DNA of 64,000 bases from Berberis thunbergii (GCA_003290165.1 QNQO01000219.1:992001-1056000), one strand, 5' to 3'. Positions 22,234 to 34,236 are shown, counted from the stretch's first letter. Made by a program: numbers and translations. The notes: generated by a model from the letters alone, not told the origin.

Positions 22234-24359
22234 TGTTCTCCACCCTATCTTTAGTTTAGGTTTTTATTTTAGTTTAGTTTAGGTTTTTTTTCTTTAATGT
22301 TTTTCTTTCAGTGTTTCAGTTTATTTTAGGTGTTCTACTGGAGTCACTCGAAGACCCTCATCCCATGTGTTCCTTTCTCCCGTCAGTATGATTTTATTAT
22401 ATTTTGGTGATTGTGAGGGCATTGTCTATTTGAAATTGGTAAAGCTTCACCATGGTAATATCAATCTAACCCTCCTCTTTTCTTTTGCCTTCATTTGTCA
22501 TGATTATTATTTTATACATTGAGGACAATGTTTTGTTTAGGTTTGGTGGTGTGGTTTATTAGATTTTTGGTGCAATTTTCAAAAATCTTTGAGCTTAAAA
22601 CGTATTTTACAATTAAACCGAGTCATTTTTGTGTTCTACTCAATCTCCATTGAATACTTAGATGATTGCGGTAATTGTGTAAAATCTTTATGAAATGCAT
22701 TCGAAATCTGAACTCTTGGTGAATTTAAAAAAAAAAAATTGAGTCTTTTTAATTTTAGAGAATATTTTTGTTGCCTTTAATTTTGAGAAAACACATACTA
22801 ACACATGTCACATAGTTATATTAGTAGAAAACATGATATTTGATATTATCCTTATGTTAGATGTATTTCGTGAGACTTTTCAACTCGACTATTCGTGCAC
22901 TATAAGTCAAGACAACATAATTTGAAGTTGGCTAGTGAGATATTGAACTAGAAAACCTTAGAATAATAGTGGAGACTTAACCCTTGTGAGTTTTGAGTCA
23001 TTCTTTATTTCTTGAGGGTTATTAATTACACTCTGATTTTTCTTGAGTCCGCATTATTTCATTAATGATCTCATTATTCTTGACTTTCTTATTGATTGCT
23101 TAAAAATGACATAAAAATTGAATTTTTACACTAGAACTTCTTGCTTTATTTAATTGAGATGTCCTAATACTAACTAGAACTTATGAAATGATATAGACAT
23201 TTCTTTCTTTAAACCATTTTTTAGCTTTTAGCCTACCCAATAATAAATATCCATTCCCAATACCTACTCCAATCAAGGAGTAATACCTCTATTATTTTAT
23301 CGTTACCCAATTTTCTGAGAATGTATACGATGAGATAAATTTATGGAATGGACAAATAGAATAGATATTTTATGCGCCCTCGAAGTAAAAATGTTGGATT
23401 GTATCACCGGGGAAAAACATACCAAAAAAAAAAATTTGAAAAAAGAAGGTTGAAAAAAAAAGTTGAAGAAAAAAATAATGATGAAAAAGTTAATGGTGTA
23501 CAACATTGATTTGTTCTTCAATGCCCTATGTGTTTATTCAAGGGTGTAGCTATTCTCAGGAAATTTTTGTATCCTTTTTGTCCATTATTGTTTGCCATGA
23601 TCCAAGCCCCATTACAACCTAGTAAAGACCTAATTGATCTTAAGTGAAAATTGGTTTAATAGATGTGGAGATTGAATAGGCAAGAACTATGGTGTTTGAT
23701 TCAACATTCTCAAAAGTAATCAATATTCCTGTCCATGAGATCATATTCATTTCACTCTTTGAAAAATTCAGTTTTTTATGATAATTATATGTGAGACGTT
23801 TGCATTTTCCATAGTTTATATTCTTTTCCTCACATATAAATTGAGTGTCCAATCTCTAAGTGTTTTATTTTTTAGTGACAGGAGAAAATTGTAGTCGAAT
23901 CGTACTTTCTAAAGGTTATCTTGTCACATCTTTACTATGAGATGAAGAGTTATGTTGATAAGGCTCCTCACACACACACTTCAAGTTGATAATGATTATG
24001 AAATATATTTAACCTTTAGATATTATTAAATTATAGTACTCTTCTCATATACTATTGGGACATTTTTAGTTTTTTATTTTTCTTGAATTTTAAACAATTA
24101 GAAAATTACTCTAAGGAAAATAAAGGAGAATGCTCATGTTTTTGCATTATGTTTTTAGGAAATAGATTTTGTTTTATTGTGTCAGTATTGTTTGGGAGTA
24201 ACATTTCTGAAAACCCTCACGAGACCAAAACTTGTCCTCTAGAGGTAATCTAGAGTTTAAAGCCTTGTTGCAAGTTAAGGTAAGTGCAACCGTGATTCCT
24301 ACGAAAGTGAGTTAAGATTTTATTCTTAATTTTGTTTTGCTCGAGGACTAGAAAATGTA
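22234..24359 (+). other. Athila-like 3' spacer without ORFs
   Basis: About 2.1 kb of very AT-rich DNA separates integrase from the 3' LTR. In some Athila elements this position holds an envelope-like ORF; I see no open frame or transmembrane-rich reading here. Confidence 0.6.
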
Positions 24360-24373
24360 GATTTGGGGGTATT
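24360..24373 (+). other. Athila-like polypurine tract
   Basis: GATTTGGGGGTATT directly precedes the TG of the 3' LTR, a typical gypsy plus-strand primer position. Confidence 0.75.
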
Positions 24374-25762
24374 TGATGTTCACATAATTATAACATAAAA
24401 TGCCTTTTAATATATTTGTTAGTGTTTCAAATAGTGTATTTTAGTTTGATTATTTTATTTTTGTATTTTTGTAGGATTTGAAGTTTGAATGACAAAAGTG
24501 CGTTAGCGTGGCGAATTTGAAAATTCATAGACAAATTGACGAAGTGGAGTGGGAGACACTCAAGCCAAAGATTAAGAGAACCAAAGAAGAAATAAATAAA
24601 ATTAGTTTTGAATTTTGGTGAAGCAAAGAAGTAATATGGATGAACATAGTCAAACCCACCTTTCAAGGGGTGGGACTCCTTTGTTTGCAAATTGGGCTTC
24701 CAAATTCTATTGGGCTCCCAAATTCCATTGGGTTCCAAATTCTATTGGGTTTCCAATTGGCTTCCAAAAGAGCTTAGTTTCTATTTAACACAAATAGGGC
24801 GACACACAGCAAGAAGGCAACAACCCTTTTGTTTACAATTGAAATTAGATTTGAAAGAGGAGAGTGTTTCTCTTTACCTTAAATACACATGACAACAAAG
24901 GGCCAGAAAGGAGGGCGTTGTCCAGAGCAGCAACAACGACGTTGTCCAGTAGCAGCAGAAACGCAGGAACATGGACTGTGTCGCTAATCCACCATGCGCT
25001 GCCATGCCGATGAAGCTCCACACGACTGTTTTTGTCATCACCTTCGCCATGTGTCACTAAACTCCACGCAAGGCGAAGATGTGAACGCCTAGATGTAACG
25101 CACTTAATTGGTATTTGATTCGTTTTATGCTTTCGCGATGAATAATGGTGTTTATGATTCTCACTTTTATTTAATATAGGAATTTATGTTATCTAAGTGA
25201 CAAGGATTTCATCAACTTCTTCGTAGATTATTATTTCGGTGATTATCTTTTTCTTCTCCATATAAGTTTAGTCACGTTTTTCTTATGTGTGGAATTTTTA
25301 AGGATCAATTGATTCTGGTAGGTTAGTTATATGTGATCGACTTTTATTACGGTATTGTCTCTGGATATATCGTAAATTTAGGATATCACATATGACCAAC
25401 CTTTGTGTTTTCTAGAAAAAAGTGAAATCTAAAATCCATTTACATTAGAATATATTGATGCATTAAAGACTATTTTTTCGATTATGTTGTTTGGGATGTG
25501 AAACACATAGTCGAGTCATCATAGCGAATCAATACTAGTTGGTGCGTGAAATCTAGGAGGGATTCTTGGAACCTTTTGACTTTTCTAAACTTGATTTTCA
25601 TTAAACTAAATTCAATTTCATATTTTAAAACTACTAAAATTTCTAAATTTAGTTTCACGTAGTTCTTTTTCCTTGACCTTGTTTTGTAGATCACTTTTCC
25701 TCGTGGGATTGACACTCCAATCTTTACTGCAATTGACCGCGTGTACTGTTTGGGTGTAATCA
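24374..25762 (+). repeat. Athila-like 3' LTR
   Basis: 1389 bp, the partner of 15333-16748. It ends GTGTAATCA immediately before the second TCCCA. Confidence 0.93.
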
Positions 25763-26205
25763 TCCCAGTAGAGACTTTCCTTGCTATGGACGTTGTCGAG
25801 CGTAATGGCTTGTTCACTATGAGTGATGCAGAGCATGCGGTGCTTAATGAGGCTCAAGTTACTAAAGTTATTATTGCTCGAGCCAGCAATGTCATTGCTT
25901 CTGATGATTGGCAGGAGCATACTTTTTTTATTGGCATTGGTGATATTAGCATTGAATTTGGAGGTTTTATTGATAATACTTCTTCAAGTTGTTGACATTC
26001 TATGGTCGTGGTAGTTGTTCACCCATTATGTCTTCCAATTAGTATGTTACTGATCTGTTGATTTTTAATTCTTTGTATGGCCCTTCCCAATTTGGCTTCA
26101 GTTTACCCGCGCATGGTTCTTTAGTATTAAGCTGGATTTTTCTAAACACCCAATTGTCGATGCTGAACATACGAGGCATTACTTTTTTTTTATTGTAGAA
26201 TCTTT

Positions 26206-26900
26206 TCATCCGTTGTTGGTAGGTTGCCGCTTTGATCGAGGCTCTTTCATGTTTTCATCCAGAATATCCAATCCAACTCGTAACGCTTCATTGTTGTCCG
26301 TTGTTTGAAACTCTTCAATTTTGAATGTTGGCACGTCGATTTCGACTAGTATGATTGCTTCGGATCCATATGCAAGGGAAACCGGTGTTTCTCCGATCAG
26401 AGTTCTCTTTGTCGATTTGTAGGCCCAAAGGATGCCTGACAGTTCGAATACCCACAATCATTTTGATGCTTCGAGCTTCCTTTTTATTGCTTCTAGGATT
26501 GTTTTGTTAGTCACTTATGTTTGTTTGTTCGCTTGTGGGTGTGCAGGTGCTGAGAAGTGTTGTTTGATGCTTAGGTTTTTGCACAACTTCTTAACTTTCT
26601 TGCCTTCTAATTGTTTCCCATTGTCAGTGACAATTACTCTTAGGATCCCGAATATGCAAATTATATATTTTTGGAGAAAGTTTTCGATTTGAGCATCTCC
26701 AATCTGCTAATGGCTCCACTTCTACCTATTTGGTGAAGTAATCCACCGCTACAAGAAAGAATTTCTTTTTATCAGACATTGGAAGTGGTCTTACGATGTC
26801 CATTCCTCATTATGCGAATGGCCATGGATTACTCGTCAAGACTAGATTTTGGCCTGGCATGTGAGTATATGAGGCATCTGCTTGCATTGTTGGACAATAG
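26206..26900 (-). pseudogene. Tat element integrase, degraded
   Basis: The C-terminal core reads ILWAYKSTKRTLIGETPVSL and AYGSEAIILVEIDVPTFKIE, standard for Tat integrase. Further upstream on the minus strand, GMDIVRPLPMSDKKKFFLVA and VDYFTK (then a stop where W is expected) mark the first catalytic D. The DNA between carries stops. A local repeat (see 26810-26990) further disrupts the N-terminal zinc-binding part. Confidence 0.8.
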
Positions 26901-26990
26901 AATTGCCATGGATTACTCGTCAAGACTAGATTTTTTTCCTCATTGTTTCATTGTGCAAATGGCCATGGATTACTCCCCATTGTTAAAGCT
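26810..26990 (-). repeat. Local triplication in the Tat integrase region
   Basis: The word GCCATGGATTACTCGTCAAG occurs at about 26821 and 26908, and a shortened version (GGCCATGGATTACTC) at about 26960, with unrelated spacers between. This is a short segmental repeat in the dead integrase. Confidence 0.7.
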
Positions 26991-27227
26991 TTGTGGACAA
27001 ATGTTTTTCCTCCTAGATGATTCATGTATATGTCATGGTGAATTTCTCGTATAATATAGTCGGCATTGTCGGGTGTAAGGCACCTTAGCAATGGTCCTGT
27101 GTGCAGACCTCATGTAAAGTCTGTCATTAATCATTGTGTATCGCGCGACTCGATTTCGCAGTTTACAGGCCTCCATCTTATTTGTTGAAAGCATTCTGAT
27201 TAGTATGTACGACGAGATTGGAGTAGT

Positions 27228-27551
27228 CTAGTTGTTCTCCTGATCCGTTGAACATGTTTCTTGCATTCGATTTTCCAATATGGAACTTTTTGGTATTATA
27301 ATGAGTGGATTATCAGTTTTTTCAGCTCGTGATGCCTCCTTAGCCAACTTGTCAACTTTTTCGTTTTCTACTCTTGCGCACCATTGAACGGTTGCAGCGT
27401 ATAAGCTTTCCATCAACTCAGTAGTCTTTTGGTGGTAGGCTTTCATCCGAGCATCTTTAACTTGGAATTCGTTGTTTAGTTGATTAACCAGCAATTTGGA
27501 GTCAGTGAAGACGTTGATTTCTCTCACTCTTAAGTGTTTGGAAAACTGCAA
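27228..27551 (-). pseudogene. Tat element additional (archaeal-like) RNase H
   Basis: The minus-strand frame reads LRVREINVFTDSKLLVNQLN, NEFQVKDARMKAYHQKTTEL and ARVENEKVDKLAKEASRAEK. The FTDSKLLVNQ and VDKLAKEAS positions match the extra RNase H typical of Tat-lineage elements. Its place between reverse transcriptase and integrase agrees. The N-terminal part is in a different frame. Confidence 0.75.
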
Positions 27552-28171
27552 TCCAGTTATTACTACTTCGTACTAGGCTTCGTTGTTTGAGCCTTTGAAA
27601 CTGAATTATATTGCATTTTTCAATGTTATGCCTTTGATTTATACAGGATTATTCCTGCTCCACTTCCCGTCTCGTTGGACGCTCCGTCACAGTATCGGAT
27701 CCATTCGTGAACAGTTCATTCGGTTTGCTCCTCTTCTTGATTGTTGTTTCGTTGATGCCCGTGAATTTAGTAATGAAGTCTGCTAATGCTTGAGCTTTTA
27801 TTGCAGTTTTAGGAGCCTAACTGTTGTCGAACTGCCCGAGCTTTATTTTTCATTTTACAATCCTTACGGATAGTTCTAGTTTGTGTAGTACTGACCGAAG
27901 TGAATGTTCGGTCATGACAATGATGGGATGAGCTTGGAAATATGGTCATAGGTTTCTTGAAGATACGACTAAGGCGAGTGCCAACTTTTCCAAAGTCAGG
28001 TAATTAATATCTACGCCCGCAAATGTTTTGTTGATGTGGTAGACTGGCTTTTGTGCACTATTCTCCTCTCGTATCAATGTTGAGCTGACTGCATGTTCGG
28101 ACAATGACAAGTATAAAAAGTGTTTCTCCTGTTTGGTTTTGACAGCAATTCAGTGTTTCCCATGTACGCAT

Positions 28172-28906
28172 TCAGGTTTTGGAAAGTTTTTCACATTCTT
28201 CACTCCATTTGAACATCTTGTTCCCTTTCAAAATTTTGAAGAAATGAAGACATTTATTTGACGACTTGGAAATGAATCTGTTCAAAGTTGCTATTCTACC
28301 ATTGAGGCTTTGCACACCCTTGATGTTAGTTGGCGACTGCATGTTGAGGAATGCATGTATCTGTTTTGGATCAGCTTTGATTCCCCTTTGATTGACCATG
28401 TATCCAAGGAACTTCCATGATTCTACTCCGAATGTACATTTCTCTGGATTCAGCTTCATTTTGTATCTTCCGAGCTAAGAGAAGGCTTGTTCGAAGTCTT
28501 TGATGTGGTATTTTTTGTGTAAGCTCTTGACTAACACATCATCAATGTACATCTCCACGGTCTTGCCTATCTAATCTTTGAACATCTCGTTGACAAGACG
28601 TTGGTACGTGGCTTCCGCATTCTTCAGTTAGAATGACATCACTCGTAGCAGTATATACATCTTTCTGTTATGATAAATGTATTTTCTTTGTCGAGCGGGT
28701 GCATCTGTATCTGGTTGTAGCCAAAGTATGCATCCTTGAAGCTCAAAAGTCCGTGTCCGGCAGTGGCATCCACTATTTGATCTATATGTGGGAATGGGAA
28801 ATTGTCTTTTGGACAGGCCTTGTTCAGATCCGTGTAGTCTACACATGCTCTCCATTTGCGATCTGTGAGTAATGACGGATGGATCAATACCCACCATGTC
28901 TTTCAT
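28172..28906 (-). pseudogene. Tat element reverse transcriptase, broken
   Basis: The pieces are WRACVDYTDLNKACPKDNFP, FPHIDQIVDATAGHGLLSFK and DAYFGYNQIQMHP in one frame; VEMYIDDVLVKSLHKKYH with the catalytic YIDD in the next; and KLNPEKCTFGVESWKFLGYM in a third. Stops separate all three. The order and motifs are standard for gypsy reverse transcriptase. Confidence 0.88.
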
Positions 28907-29377
28907 CTTCCAGGCGAAAATGTCATGGTTGTCTTTCAGCAGTTCTAGGTGGATTTTTGTGCCAATCCGAACTGCTTTTCCTCCCGTCCAAGTGGATTGT
29001 AATTGTTTCTTTTTCTGGTTGTCCAGTATTTGGTCGACCTCTTGGACTAATTGGAGTTGTATTGTCGTCTAGGAGATTTGAGTCCATTTGACTAGGTCAC
29101 TGCAATGGCTTCTTAAGTCATAGCAGTGATTGCTATCTGTGCGAGCTTTCATTGCTGCATAGTAGCATTCACGTGCACCTAGTTGATCTCCTTTGATTAC
29201 CCCAATGTCGACGTTATTGTGATACTTCAGACATTGATGCATGGTGGAGGACACTGCACCCATCTTGTGTATCCAAGGTAGTCCAAGAAGCATGTTATAC
29301 GTGGAGTGGGTGTAGACAACAAGGAAATCCCTTAACAGGACTTGTTGTCTACCCGATTCTCCTACGTCAACTGGTAA

Positions 29378-29563
29378 TCAGATCATTTCGAGTGGCCGGC
29401 ACTGCTCCCTACTGAAACCCACGATTGGCTGATCGATGGATGTAAGAATTTCCTCAGTGAATTGCATCTTTCGAAGCATTGTCAGGTATAGAAGGTTGGC
29501 TGGGCTACCCGTGTCGACCAGTACTCTTTCGATCTCCCATCTGGCAATCAATACTGAAATCAT
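29378..29563 (-). pseudogene. Tat element aspartic protease fragment
   Basis: The minus strand gives RVLVDTGSPANLLYLTMLRK, with the catalytic DTGSPANLL typical of Tat proteases. A later piece (29293-29069) reads LLGLPWIHKMGAVSSTMHQC, matching the LGRPWLH motif of the same domain. Confidence 0.8.
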
Positions 29564-29799
29564 GAGAGCGTCATTATGAGGGAAGTGGACTCCCTTCGCA
29601 TCTTCTTCGGAGAAGGTCAGAGTTCGCTCAGTTGTTCTAACGCGTTGTACGAAAGGCTCTAGATATAATTTTTGTCCATAAATCTCAGATTGATCGCTTC
29701 CATGATCAATTTGATAGCTCTTTCTCTCCAGCTATGTCATGCAAGACGTATATCAGCTCTCTTGTCTGCTCGTTTGACCCGATGGTAGCGTATGCCTTA

Positions 29800-31253
29800 T
29801 TTTTCCTTCTAAATTGTTTATCTTTCAGCCCAATGAACTCTCCGAGTCGTCCTTTTTGGATATGGTGCTCGATTTTGTCCCTCAAGTTGTAACTGTCTTC
29901 TGTGTCGTTCCCGTGATCTTTGTGGAAAGAGAAATACTTGCTCTAATCTCGCCCATCTGGATTTCCTCTCATCTTGGGGGCCCATTTGAAGTTTTCCCAT
30001 TTCGCTATGGCCTTCAGGACATTAGCTCAACTTGTGTTCAAAGTCGTGAATTGTTTGTATGTCATGTTGACTATATTTGTTGATCGTTCATGTCTGGGAG
30101 ATTGCACCTTTCTAAATTCTTGTCTGTTGAACTTGGACCTACCATTGGTTTGATGTCTTTTTGACTGGCCATTCTCCTCTCGATGCTTGTCGTCTCTTCT
30201 TCTTTCTTCTCTCCTCTCCCGATTCGCTTAGAAATATCTTTTCTTATATTCGTTCTTTTTCTTAGCGGCCAACATCTCCTCGAGGGTGATGTATTTTTGG
30301 GCTATCTTCAATAAAGTCTCCATGTACTTTGGAGCATCCAAGTTCAGAGAGTTGTAGAACGACCCTCTTTTAAATCCGTAAGTTGAGGTGGTTATGGCCA
30401 TGTCATCATTGTATCCGTCAATCATAGTTAACTTGTTAGTAAAACGAATAACGTACTACCTGGTGGTTTTTTTCGGCTTTTGTTTGATGTGTAGCAAGTA
30501 GTTTGGACCCTTTCTGATCCGCTGGCTGCCAATGAACCTCGTGATTAAGGTTGTGGCTAATGCTTGGAATGAGTTTATCAACTTGGGCGGTAGGCTATTG
30601 AACCAACTCATCGCTAAGGACGTGAGCTCGGTCGCAAAGGTTTAACACATAATAAACTTCGTGCTTTCTTTTAGGGCCATCATGTGATGGAAATGTTGCA
30701 GGTGGACTGTCTGATCGATAATGCAATCGTAAGTTTCAAACTTTGGAGGAACGAGCTTTTTTGGCAAAGGGGTTCTCATGAGTGCATTGGAGAATGGCGG
30801 TCTAGCCAACTCGTAAAGCATGTTAAGGTCTGTAACTCCAATTCAGAATGGAACTGGTGGAGGGATTCCATCTCCCTGTGGTTCATTGCCTTCAAGGTTT
30901 GGTCGTTGAATTTTGGCAGGAACTTCATTGTTCTCTCAAACATGGTTGGCAGAGTTTTGTTGTGGTGGTGTTTGGACATGGTCGGCAGATTGAGCACGCT
31001 CCCAGATGAGTTTTTCCACAACTTTAATTAGATAATCCATCTGGAACATGAGTTGGTCCACATGGGGATCTGTTACTGTACCACCAGATGTTTGAAACGA
31101 TTGGGCCACCATTCCATGTTGTAATATTACGTTACCTAGCATAGTTGACTTTGTTGTTGCTGGGTTTGGGGCATTCATTATTAGCAACTCAACTTCACTA
31201 GTGGAAGGATTCCCTTGATTGTTATCGAGTTGAGGGTTTGTGGAATGTTCCAT
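29800..31253 (-). pseudogene. Tat element gag, degraded
   Basis: The N-terminal part (31253-30936) is a polar region with DQLMFQMDYLIKVVEKLIWE. The gag domain follows in several frames; the clearest piece (30425-30228) reads YGFKRGSFYNSLNLDAPKYM and ETLLKIAQKYITLEEMLAAK, the family's conserved FYNSL and AQKYI stretch. Stops are frequent. Confidence 0.75.
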
Positions 31254-31352
31254 TTGCTTTAACTTTTTTGTTGCTGATTAGAGCTAAAGAAATTTCTAAC
31301 TACAAACTCTTTTCAGAAAACAAATCGTCGTTCCCCATGGATGACGCCAAAT

Positions 31353-31869
31353 TGATGCGTCCAAATCTAGTCTCCTAAAAATTCGACCTGCAAAACAAGG
31401 GTTAGATTGCCAAATACCACCTTTTGGTGGCCGAAGGCACTCCGATGCTTAAGTGGGTAAATTTGTAAGAGAGACCTTAATTTAGACAGAGTTCAGTTAA
31501 ATTTGCCTATTTTTGTCGAATGTTCCCTTTACCTTATATAGTGGTTGTCATTGATTCTCTGCTTGACTTAAGCATATGAGGCTTGAAGAGGGGAGACATT
31601 ATTTGTAACAATCTCGTCTTTTATAAAGATACGTCATTGGGGGAGTAATTCCCACCATGAATCGTCTCCTTTGTAACATTTCTCCACTACAAGGGAGAGA
31701 CTCGATGGGCCTGATTTGGGCCTCTGACTATGATCTGTCATGAATGGGCCATTTTGAGCTCTAATGACTGGAACTGTATTTTGGGCTTTGCGAATCGGCT
31801 CTAAATTAAAATACTTGGTCCTTGTGATAAATGATCTTCACCACATGTATGGTCGTGATGATAGTATTA
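31353..31869 (-). repeat. Tat element right LTR (5' LTR of the minus-strand element)
   Basis: 517 bp from TGATGCGTCC to GATAGTATTA. It is collinear with 11189-11730 at a visibly lower identity than the other LTR pairs in the window, which points to greater age. Confidence 0.82.
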
Positions 31870-31874
31870 ATAAG

Positions 31875-32376
31875 CATTTTTGTAATACTAGAATTTTAAT
31901 TGTTTCAAACTCCGTGTTTTTACATTGTAAAATCTAATACTTCCCACTCCCACACATTTATGCAATAAAATGTTGTTTGGTTTGGAGCCTAATCAAACTT
32001 TCTGTTAGATTTGATGCAGACAAGTTAGAAAGCCGGATAGTAATAATGTCATCCCTCTTTACCTAAGAATTGAGGTCATTCAGCATGTACATGTTCTCTC
32101 AACTTCAGCCTCATCATTTGATATAGTATTGAAATGAACATGATACACGCACGGTGAGACGTCGTGACCTATAACTTTTCAGATTAAGTTTGAGATAAGA
32201 TTGGTTGGTGGGGGCTGAAATCACCTGGAATGTTTCGTGGTGGGGTCAAACAACAAAATCTTATCATTTTCATCATCTAACCATTAAAGAGTTCCAAGCA
32301 GATGAAGAGGTTTTCCATCAAACCTAACCCTTTTTTTTTCCAACTAATTGTTGCAAATGCATTTATATTGCATGTA
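31875..32376. other. No recognisable feature
   Basis: AT-rich unique DNA between the Tat element and the direct repeat. No ORF or repeat can be supported. Confidence 0.4.
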
Positions 32377-32493
32377 CATGTAACATTCCTCAAAGAATCA
32401 ATCTCCAAAGTGTAGATCAGAAACACCTATTTGTTGAACCATTCAAAATCTTGTATTCATCCTTCAAAGGAGGATCAAAACCAAATCCAAATG
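32377..32493 (+). repeat. 115-bp direct repeat, copy A
   Basis: Starts CATGTAACATTCCT and ends CCAAATCCAAATG. It matches 33366-33479 with few differences, including three extra bases here (GGA in the aaaggaggatc part). Confidence 0.9.
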
Positions 32494-33365
32494 GGTGTGT
32501 ACCTGAATTTGATTTCTGGATCTCTCTCTAATTTTAGTCCCACATCTTTTATGCAACTCATTGTGGAAGAGTTTATAAGGAGATTGTTTAGACTTGTGCT
32601 TGGACCCCTTGTGGGTACCACACTTTTGTGAGGAGGGGAGAGATAGACTTTCGCACCCATCGTCTGTCCAGTCGTGTCGGGTCATTTAGAGATCAACCCA
32701 TTCTTTTTATTGAAAATTTATTTAAACGAAAGTATTTTTAATCAAAGAAGGGAGACTATTCGCCATACGTTGCGCCATAGTATTCTCTCACGTTTTCCAC
32801 ACAATTGTTATGTCATTGCATCTAGATGGGATTTTGTCCATGTATCTAGACGCTTTCTTAAAACCCACACGTTTTCCATGTTTCTTTTTAATTACGTTCT
32901 CCACACGATGTATCTAGTTGTGATTTCGTATTTCAACGAATGTGTCTTCTCCCTATAAATTCAACACAAAGTTGGAGTTTACATACACAAGAAAAAAAAT
33001 CAAAAAGCATTTTGCAAACAAGAGTATTTCTTTTTGCAATCAGAGAGAATTATTTCGTTTAGTATTTCAATCAAAGAAGTGTTTTTCGTTTTGTTGAATT
33101 ATATGCTTTGTATTGGTGATTCCGAGCAAACAAGAGATTAAGGGTGGATAGTATTCCGTTCATCAACAGTGCAATTGTTTGAACGAGACAGAGAAGATTC
33201 TGAGTTGTTTTATCCTGGGGACGGCGGGGCTACTAGACTACTTACACATTTTTGGCAGAGCCGCGAAACGTCTTAAAGAGAGCAACTTAGTCCGCGACTC
33301 AACCCAAGAACAATTGGTACCTTCGTTCCTATCTTTAATTTGAATTTTTTACAGCATTTACAACA
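32494..33365 (+). repeat. LTR-like sequence between the direct repeats
   Basis: It contains AGTCCCACATC (about 32540), TATA-like sites (TTTATAAGG at 32571; CCCTATAAATTC at 32952), and near its end AACGTCTTAAAGAGAGCAAC and GTCCGCGACTCAACC, strings I associate with the 3' part of plant copia LTRs. It runs from about TGTGTACC to TTACAACA. No coding domain is present. It looks like a solo LTR, but the long flanking repeat is far larger than a target duplication. Confidence 0.5.
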
Positions 33366-33479
33366 CATGTAACATTCCTCCAAGAATCAGTCTCCAAAGT
33401 GTAGATCAGAAACACCTATTTGCAGAACCATTCAAAATCTTGTATTCACCCTTCAAAGGATCAAAACCAAATCCAAATG
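33366..33479 (+). repeat. 115-bp direct repeat, copy B
   Basis: Partner of 32377-32493. After it the sequences diverge (ATGTTTGCACATCC here, GGTGTGTACCTG after copy A). Confidence 0.9.
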
Positions 33480-34236
33480 ATGTTTGCACATCCCTGGGCC
33501 TATGGATGGGAATATGTAATTCTTCATGTGCTTGGATTACAAATCTCATATCTACTACATGCTAAAGACCTACAGTATGCCAGACAACTAAAGAAGGAGA
33601 TGAAGCCAATACAACCACAAACCATGTATGTGTAGAACACTATAACTTTCAACCATAGAAGGTGGTTTACTATCAAGATCCAAGAAGATAAATATTCGTT
33701 GATAATGTTGGCCTTCTTTCATTACTTCTTTCATGTTATCTTCCGAGATTAAAAAATAATAATAATAAAGACAGAAGTGTTGACTTTGGCATGACTGGAG
33801 TACGGGGCAATGAAGTTTTTGTCATGGTGAATTGCTTTGCACCAAAGCTTGGATGTAAACCTATAGATTGACAGGAAGTCTAGTGAGTATTTGGAGAAGA
33901 TTATTCATCGAGAAGATGAAGTATTGTTGGTGTTCTTGCCTTATTGGATATACTTTCAATTGATGGTCTTGCTGCTCCTTCTTCCATAAAACTTTCCAAA
34001 TCATATCCTATGTGCAAAATTCTTCTTAAGTGGTAATAGATTTTGAGACAAAGTATAAGTTAGAGTTTAGAATGGAAACTCCAACAACACTTCTTTAGAA
34101 GCGTGTCTCTATGCAGCTTGGAAGGCACATATTTTCTTTTGAATTTTGTAATTTTTTGAGTTGTAGTGATAATATAGATAAAAATTAACTAAGTATCTAT
34201 GTTGGTTATAAATTAGTTTTTGAGAAGATATTCGTA
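33480..34236. other. No supported gene
   Basis: A 71-residue plus-strand ORF (33420-33635) begins in repeat copy B and has no recognised domain. The rest is unique AT-rich DNA. Confidence 0.35.

Larger units (their letters stand above)
15333..25762 (+). mobile_element. Ty3/gypsy retrotransposon, Athila-like, nested in the Tat element
   Basis: LTRs 15333-16748 and 24374-25762 start TGATGTTC and end GTAATCA, with a perfect 5-bp duplication TCCCA outside both (15328-15332 and 25763-25767). Plus-strand coding order is gag, protease, reverse transcriptase, RNase H, integrase, followed by about 2.1 kb without ORFs before the 3' LTR. The primer site region reads TTTGTCACCATTGCCGGGGA, a decayed form of the TGGCGCCGTTGCCGG site used by Athila and Tat elements. 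Long LTRs, the post-integrase spacer and the protease and gag motifs suggest the Athila lineage. Frameshifts, stops and a damaged catalytic motif make it inactive. Confidence 0.93.
14711..25995 (+). pseudogene. Antisense ORF of the Tat element (Transposase_28 / putative gypsy-type domain), split by Athila insertion
   Basis: The left part (14711-15332) and right part (25763-25995) read as one frame once the Athila-like element and one TCCCA copy are removed. On the left are PSMFQ, GLRLPPPKIFWEYLDFLGIA, and then KLKDDLRGWARS and PKRNEPYLTAKEQVIRDWFN. On the right are VETFLAMDVVERNGLFTMSD, then a stop at 25993-25995. This resembles the plant family annotated as putative gypsy-type transposon (Transposase_28), found as an extra ORF in Tat elements. 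It runs opposite to gag-pol. At least three in-frame stops (after QWAT-like, FQ and PNG) show decay. Its function is unknown. Confidence 0.6.
11189..31869 (-). mobile_element. Ty3/gypsy retrotransposon, Tat lineage, holding two younger insertions
   Basis: Two divergent LTR copies, 11189-13649 (enlarged by an inserted solo LTR) and 31353-31869, enclose minus-strand gag, protease, reverse transcriptase, an additional RNase H and integrase. The extra RNase H and the long region between integrase and the 3' LTR, with an antisense ORF, are marks of the Tat lineage. The region near the right LTR reads TTGGCGTCATCC on the minus strand, resembling a Tat primer site. ATAAG occurs just outside both ends (11184-11188, 31870-31874) and may be the target duplication, but the terminal bases are TA rather than TG/CA, so the ends are uncertain. 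LTR divergence and many stops show it is old. An Athila-like element (15333-25762) lies inside. Confidence 0.82.

Noticed and set aside
22234..24359. Envelope-like gene of the Athila-like element
   Set aside because: The position is right, but the sequence is AT-rich without open frames or transmembrane-like readings.
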